The position numbers and the translations under genes were made by a program. Shown here one piece after another: positions 8,165 through 10,000 of a stretch of DNA of 10,000 nucleotides (positions within the stretch are counted from its first letter, which is position 1; each line of letters begins with the position of its first letter). A model generated the notes under the pieces. It made no database searches. It worked only from the letters and a program-made list of their open reading frames with translations, and was not told where the DNA came from. Source of the stretch: Actinidia chinensis (lineage: Eukaryota; Streptophyta; Magnoliopsida; Ericales; Actinidiaceae); assembly GCA_009663005.1 (NCBI GenBank), contig CM018888.1, positions 1,562,670 through 1,572,669 of the forward strand, in the 5' to 3' direction.

Positions 8165-8253
8165 TTCAAATATATAGTCATGGGCAACAAATCTTAAATA
8201 ATCATAAAATGGTCAAATTCGAATCATACCATTTGTCTTATCGTAGTAATATG

Positions 8254-8440
8254 CAGGGGCGGACCGGGGTAGGCCCCCACATTTGGGGAAAAAAATATTT
8301 TTTTAATAATATTTTTTTGTTATTTTTGATTATTTTGTTATTAATTATACATAATTGGCCTCCCTAAATGTTTTTATCGAAATATTCATTGAAAATGTAT
8401 AATTTGACTCCCCTAACAATAATTTTTAGGTCCGCCACTG
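8254..8440. mobile_element. hAT-superfamily MITE, 187 bp, complete
   Basis: The left terminus CAGGGGCGGACC and the right terminus GGTCCGCCACTG are inverted repeats matching at 11 of 12 bases. The 8 bp outside each end, GTAATATG (8246-8253) and GTGATATG (8441-8448), agree at 7 of 8, the target-site duplication length made by hAT transposases. Subterminal AGGCCCCCACATTTGGGG on the left is partly mirrored by GGCCTCCCTAAATG on the right. The interior is AT-rich and has no transposase frame, so the element would depend on an autonomous hAT elsewhere in the genome. Near-intact terminal repeats and one mismatch in the duplication suggest a moderately old insertion. Confidence 0.88.
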
Positions 8441-8448
8441 GTGATATG

Positions 8449-9275
8449 AATGATCGAGTAAGTTCTGGTTCTTAAAAAGTCAAAAAATCCTAACTTACAA
8501 TTCGGATTACACCCCCAATAATCTTCGAGAGGAAAAATGTACATGCAATTCAAAAATTATAAATGAACAAATAATAAAGGTGGGCATTAAAAATTCCAAA
8601 AATCATTGGAGGTTATGCATGCAATTTTAAAACATTCATAGTAAGTAATATATTACTACTAAAATAAGTGGACTTTTTTTTATCCTCAAGTACAAATACC
8701 GAACTGTGCTTGATCAATTTGATTTTTTTACATTGCTGATTTTACGACGGAGTATATAATATGAACATTTTTTATCATCAAAATGAATCCAAAACGAAAC
8801 CCAAAATTATTTAAACGGGACATTATAGACTTCAGAAATTACATATATATAATCTTTTAGTTCCCATTTCCAACCTGTAGTTTACTTAGTGGAAACCATT
8901 TTTTCTTAGTTGAAAATATAATCACAGCCCACTTCTAAGAGTGTTGGAATTGTTAAGGTGCTATTAGTGTTTTTTTCTACATAGTCAGACCCCATTTGGA
9001 ATAAACTGTACATTTATGTAGACCATTTTTTTCTAGTGATTTTTTTTCATATTTTTATCGAAATTTTTATTTTTCTAGTTTATCTTTCCTACAAAAATCG
9101 GAATAGTATTTACTTTGCAAAAAAAAAAATATATATATATATACACTTTTTCTAATTCCACTAAGAAAGACGATATGAAAAGTAAAAAATATTACCGTAG
9201 ACAAAAATTATTCACCCTAAAATGCAATTTATTCACATATTCTTTTTTAAAAATTTAAAAATTTAAAATTTTATC
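8449..9275. other. AT-rich intergenic DNA, no gene seen
   Basis: No gene or RNA is supported. Minor structure includes an (AT)n run at 9129-9143 after an 11-A tract, a hairpin CTACATA/TATGTAG (8977-8983 with 9015-9021), and CTTAGTGGAA at about 8885-8894 inverted as TTCCACTAAG at about 9155-9164. The last pair could be the ends of an old ~280-bp element, but no target duplication or family motif confirms it. Confidence 0.5.
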
Positions 9276-9345
9276 TCCCAACCACGTGCTTCTCTTCTGA
9301 CCATAAATAGTTCTAGAAGAGAGAGTACAGTAATGTTTTCCATTA
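9276..9345 (+). promoter_or_regulatory. Promoter-like motif cluster
   Basis: A G-box CACGTG (9283-9288) is followed by CCATAAATAG (about 9300-9310), which could act as a TATA-like or CArG-like site, and then by AGTTCTAGAAGAGAGAG, which contains a TTC/GAA palindrome like a heat-shock element half. The order and spacing are promoter-like. No plausible coding frame follows within 650 bp, so any transcript would be non-coding or start an exon not visible here. This is inference from motifs. Confidence 0.2.
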
Positions 9346-9500
9346 ATGGAGTTTTCAACCATCATATGATTTTCATTTGACCATTGGAAAGAGGCCAAGT
9401 CAACACGATATTGGTGGCGTTGATAAGCTCACTTGCCTTTGGAGCTGTGGCACCATGACGGTGACTGATTAGGGTTGAATAGTAATTAATTAGTGACATA

Positions 9501-9602
9501 ACTTCTTTTTATCTCAAGTAATGCTGCTAAGGATGATGAGAGAGGCTAATGTCGGCTTCCACCAGCCAGTGTGTAGGGCTCACAAAACCGAGGCCAATCA
9601 TA
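9501..9602. repeat. Direct repeat copy A of a ~100-bp block
   Basis: This block aligns in order with 9905-10000: TTCTTTTTATCTCAAGT against TTCTTCTTATCTCGAGT, AGGATGATGAGAGA against AGGATGAGAGA, GCTAATGTCGG against GCTAACGTCGA, and CCGAGGCCAATCAT against TCGGGCTAATCAT. Similarity is moderate, with indels. A G-box lies just after it at 9609-9614. The start-to-start offset is 404 bp. Confidence 0.65.
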
Positions 9603-9664
9603 ATCCATCACGTGGTCGGTTTGGCGGCAAAGCTAATTAAAGAACAATGTCACTCCACTATAAC

Positions 9665-9900
9665 TTTTTTTCTTGGGAACAAAAGGTGTATTATCAGACA
9701 TCTTAGTCGGGCCATGCCCCAGGTTCCAGTGGAATGACATGACATGTAAATCAGAGAGTTCAGCGGCCCAACAATTGAGAGGCCCAGTGCATAGTGTCCA
9801 CAAGAAGTCCACCCAATATTTCATGAGTGACCTTCCCACACTGCGGTTGCTATGTTCCGAACCTGACAACTTGGAAGCAATTTACCAGGATGAGAGATTG
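9665..9900 (-). mobile_element. Possible tRNA-derived SINE, minus strand
   Basis: This stretch is much richer in GC than most of the window. Read on the minus strand it starts near TCTCATCCTGGTAAATTGC (a loose A-box) and, about 30 bp later, has CAGGTTCGGAAC, close to the pol III B-box GGTTCGAxxCC. It ends in CCAAGAAAAAAAG, an A-rich tail (plus strand about 9666-9677). Two GGCCCA motifs (about 9764 and 9782) lie inside. Length and layout fit a plant SINE, but no target duplication was found and I recognise no named family. Overlapping frames of 103 codons (plus) and 78 codons (minus) resemble no protein I know and are likely incidental. Confidence 0.3.
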
Positions 9901-9904
9901 TTTT

Positions 9905-10000
9905 TTCTTCTTATCTCGAGTTATATACTCAGGATGAGAGATACGCTAACGTCGATTGCAATTGGTTGTTCCAATAACCCGTAGAAATCGGGCTAATCAT
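9905..10000. repeat. Direct repeat copy B, runs to window edge
   Basis: This is the partner of the block at 9501-9602. It ends at TCGGGCTAATCAT, matching the end of copy A, exactly at the window edge, so whether more shared sequence follows cannot be seen. A short upstream echo, ACCAGGATGAGAGATT near 9882-9897, repeats the AGGATGAGAGA core once more. Confidence 0.6.

Noticed and set aside
8128..8367. 79-codon plus-strand frame
   Set aside because: It runs from the tandem duplication into the hAT MITE; the sequence is explained by those elements.
8650..8757. Possible Stowaway MITE (TATTACTACTAAAAT against ATTTTACGACGGAGTATA)
   Set aside because: The inverted match needs gaps, the usual CTCCCTCC terminus is absent, and a TA duplication means little in this composition.
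9521..9639. Short plus-strand ATG frame rich in R, G and N at its end, recalling retrotransposon gag tails
   Set aside because: It has only about 39 codons, the likeness is limited to composition, and the paired repeat at 9905 breaks the frame at once.
9673..9984. 103-codon plus-strand frame
   Set aside because: It starts only with a non-ATG codon or inside a likely repeat, overlaps another frame on the opposite strand, and crosses into the direct repeat without keeping frame between copies.

Overview
The window looks like nuclear DNA of a flowering plant, most likely a dicot. It is very AT-rich (GC near 30% by eye), full of A and T homopolymer runs, and carries short non-autonomous transposon remnants typical of plants. 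There are no bacterial features: no ribosome-binding sites, no packed reading frames, no operons. I found no intact protein-coding gene, tRNA, rRNA or CRISPR array. The window is best read as intergenic DNA made of transposon relics, small tandem duplications and a few GC-richer islands.

Layout. Positions 1-235 are a GC-richer island with a G-box. Positions 236-1085 are featureless AT-rich DNA. A second GC-richer island with ABRE/G-box-like cores lies at 1105-1300. A 29-bp two-copy repeat follows at 1340-1397, and a three-copy 70-73 bp tandem repeat at 2014-2219. Positions 3257-3404 form a long imperfect inverted repeat. Positions 3560-4030 are a third GC- and CT-richer segment holding two identical 14-bp blocks. 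At 4780-4860 there is one end of a GGGGCGGA-type element around a 16-bp perfect palindrome. The minus strand at 5388-5885 holds the only reading frame too long to be easily explained by chance. It has no usable ATG and faintly resembles plant S-protein homologues (SPH), so I treat it as a probable pseudogene.

The right half is denser in repeats: a 20-bp perfect inverted repeat (6253-6383), a four-copy heptamer (6712-6739), a doubled ~150-bp unit (7122-7440), a (TAA)8 microsatellite (7699-7722), a degraded GGGCGGA element containing its own ~150-bp tandem duplication (7820-8164), and a clear 187-bp hAT-type MITE with 12-bp terminal inverted repeats and an 8-bp target duplication (8254-8440). 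The last 500 bp carry a ~100-bp direct repeat spaced 404 bp apart, enclosing a GC-richer stretch that may be a reversed tRNA-derived SINE.

The best-supported single feature is the hAT MITE. The items most worth following up are the 166-codon open frame, the 404-bp repeat that runs off the right edge, and an apparent excess of CACGTG G-boxes (six in 10 kb). I saw no evidence of a new multi-gene system.
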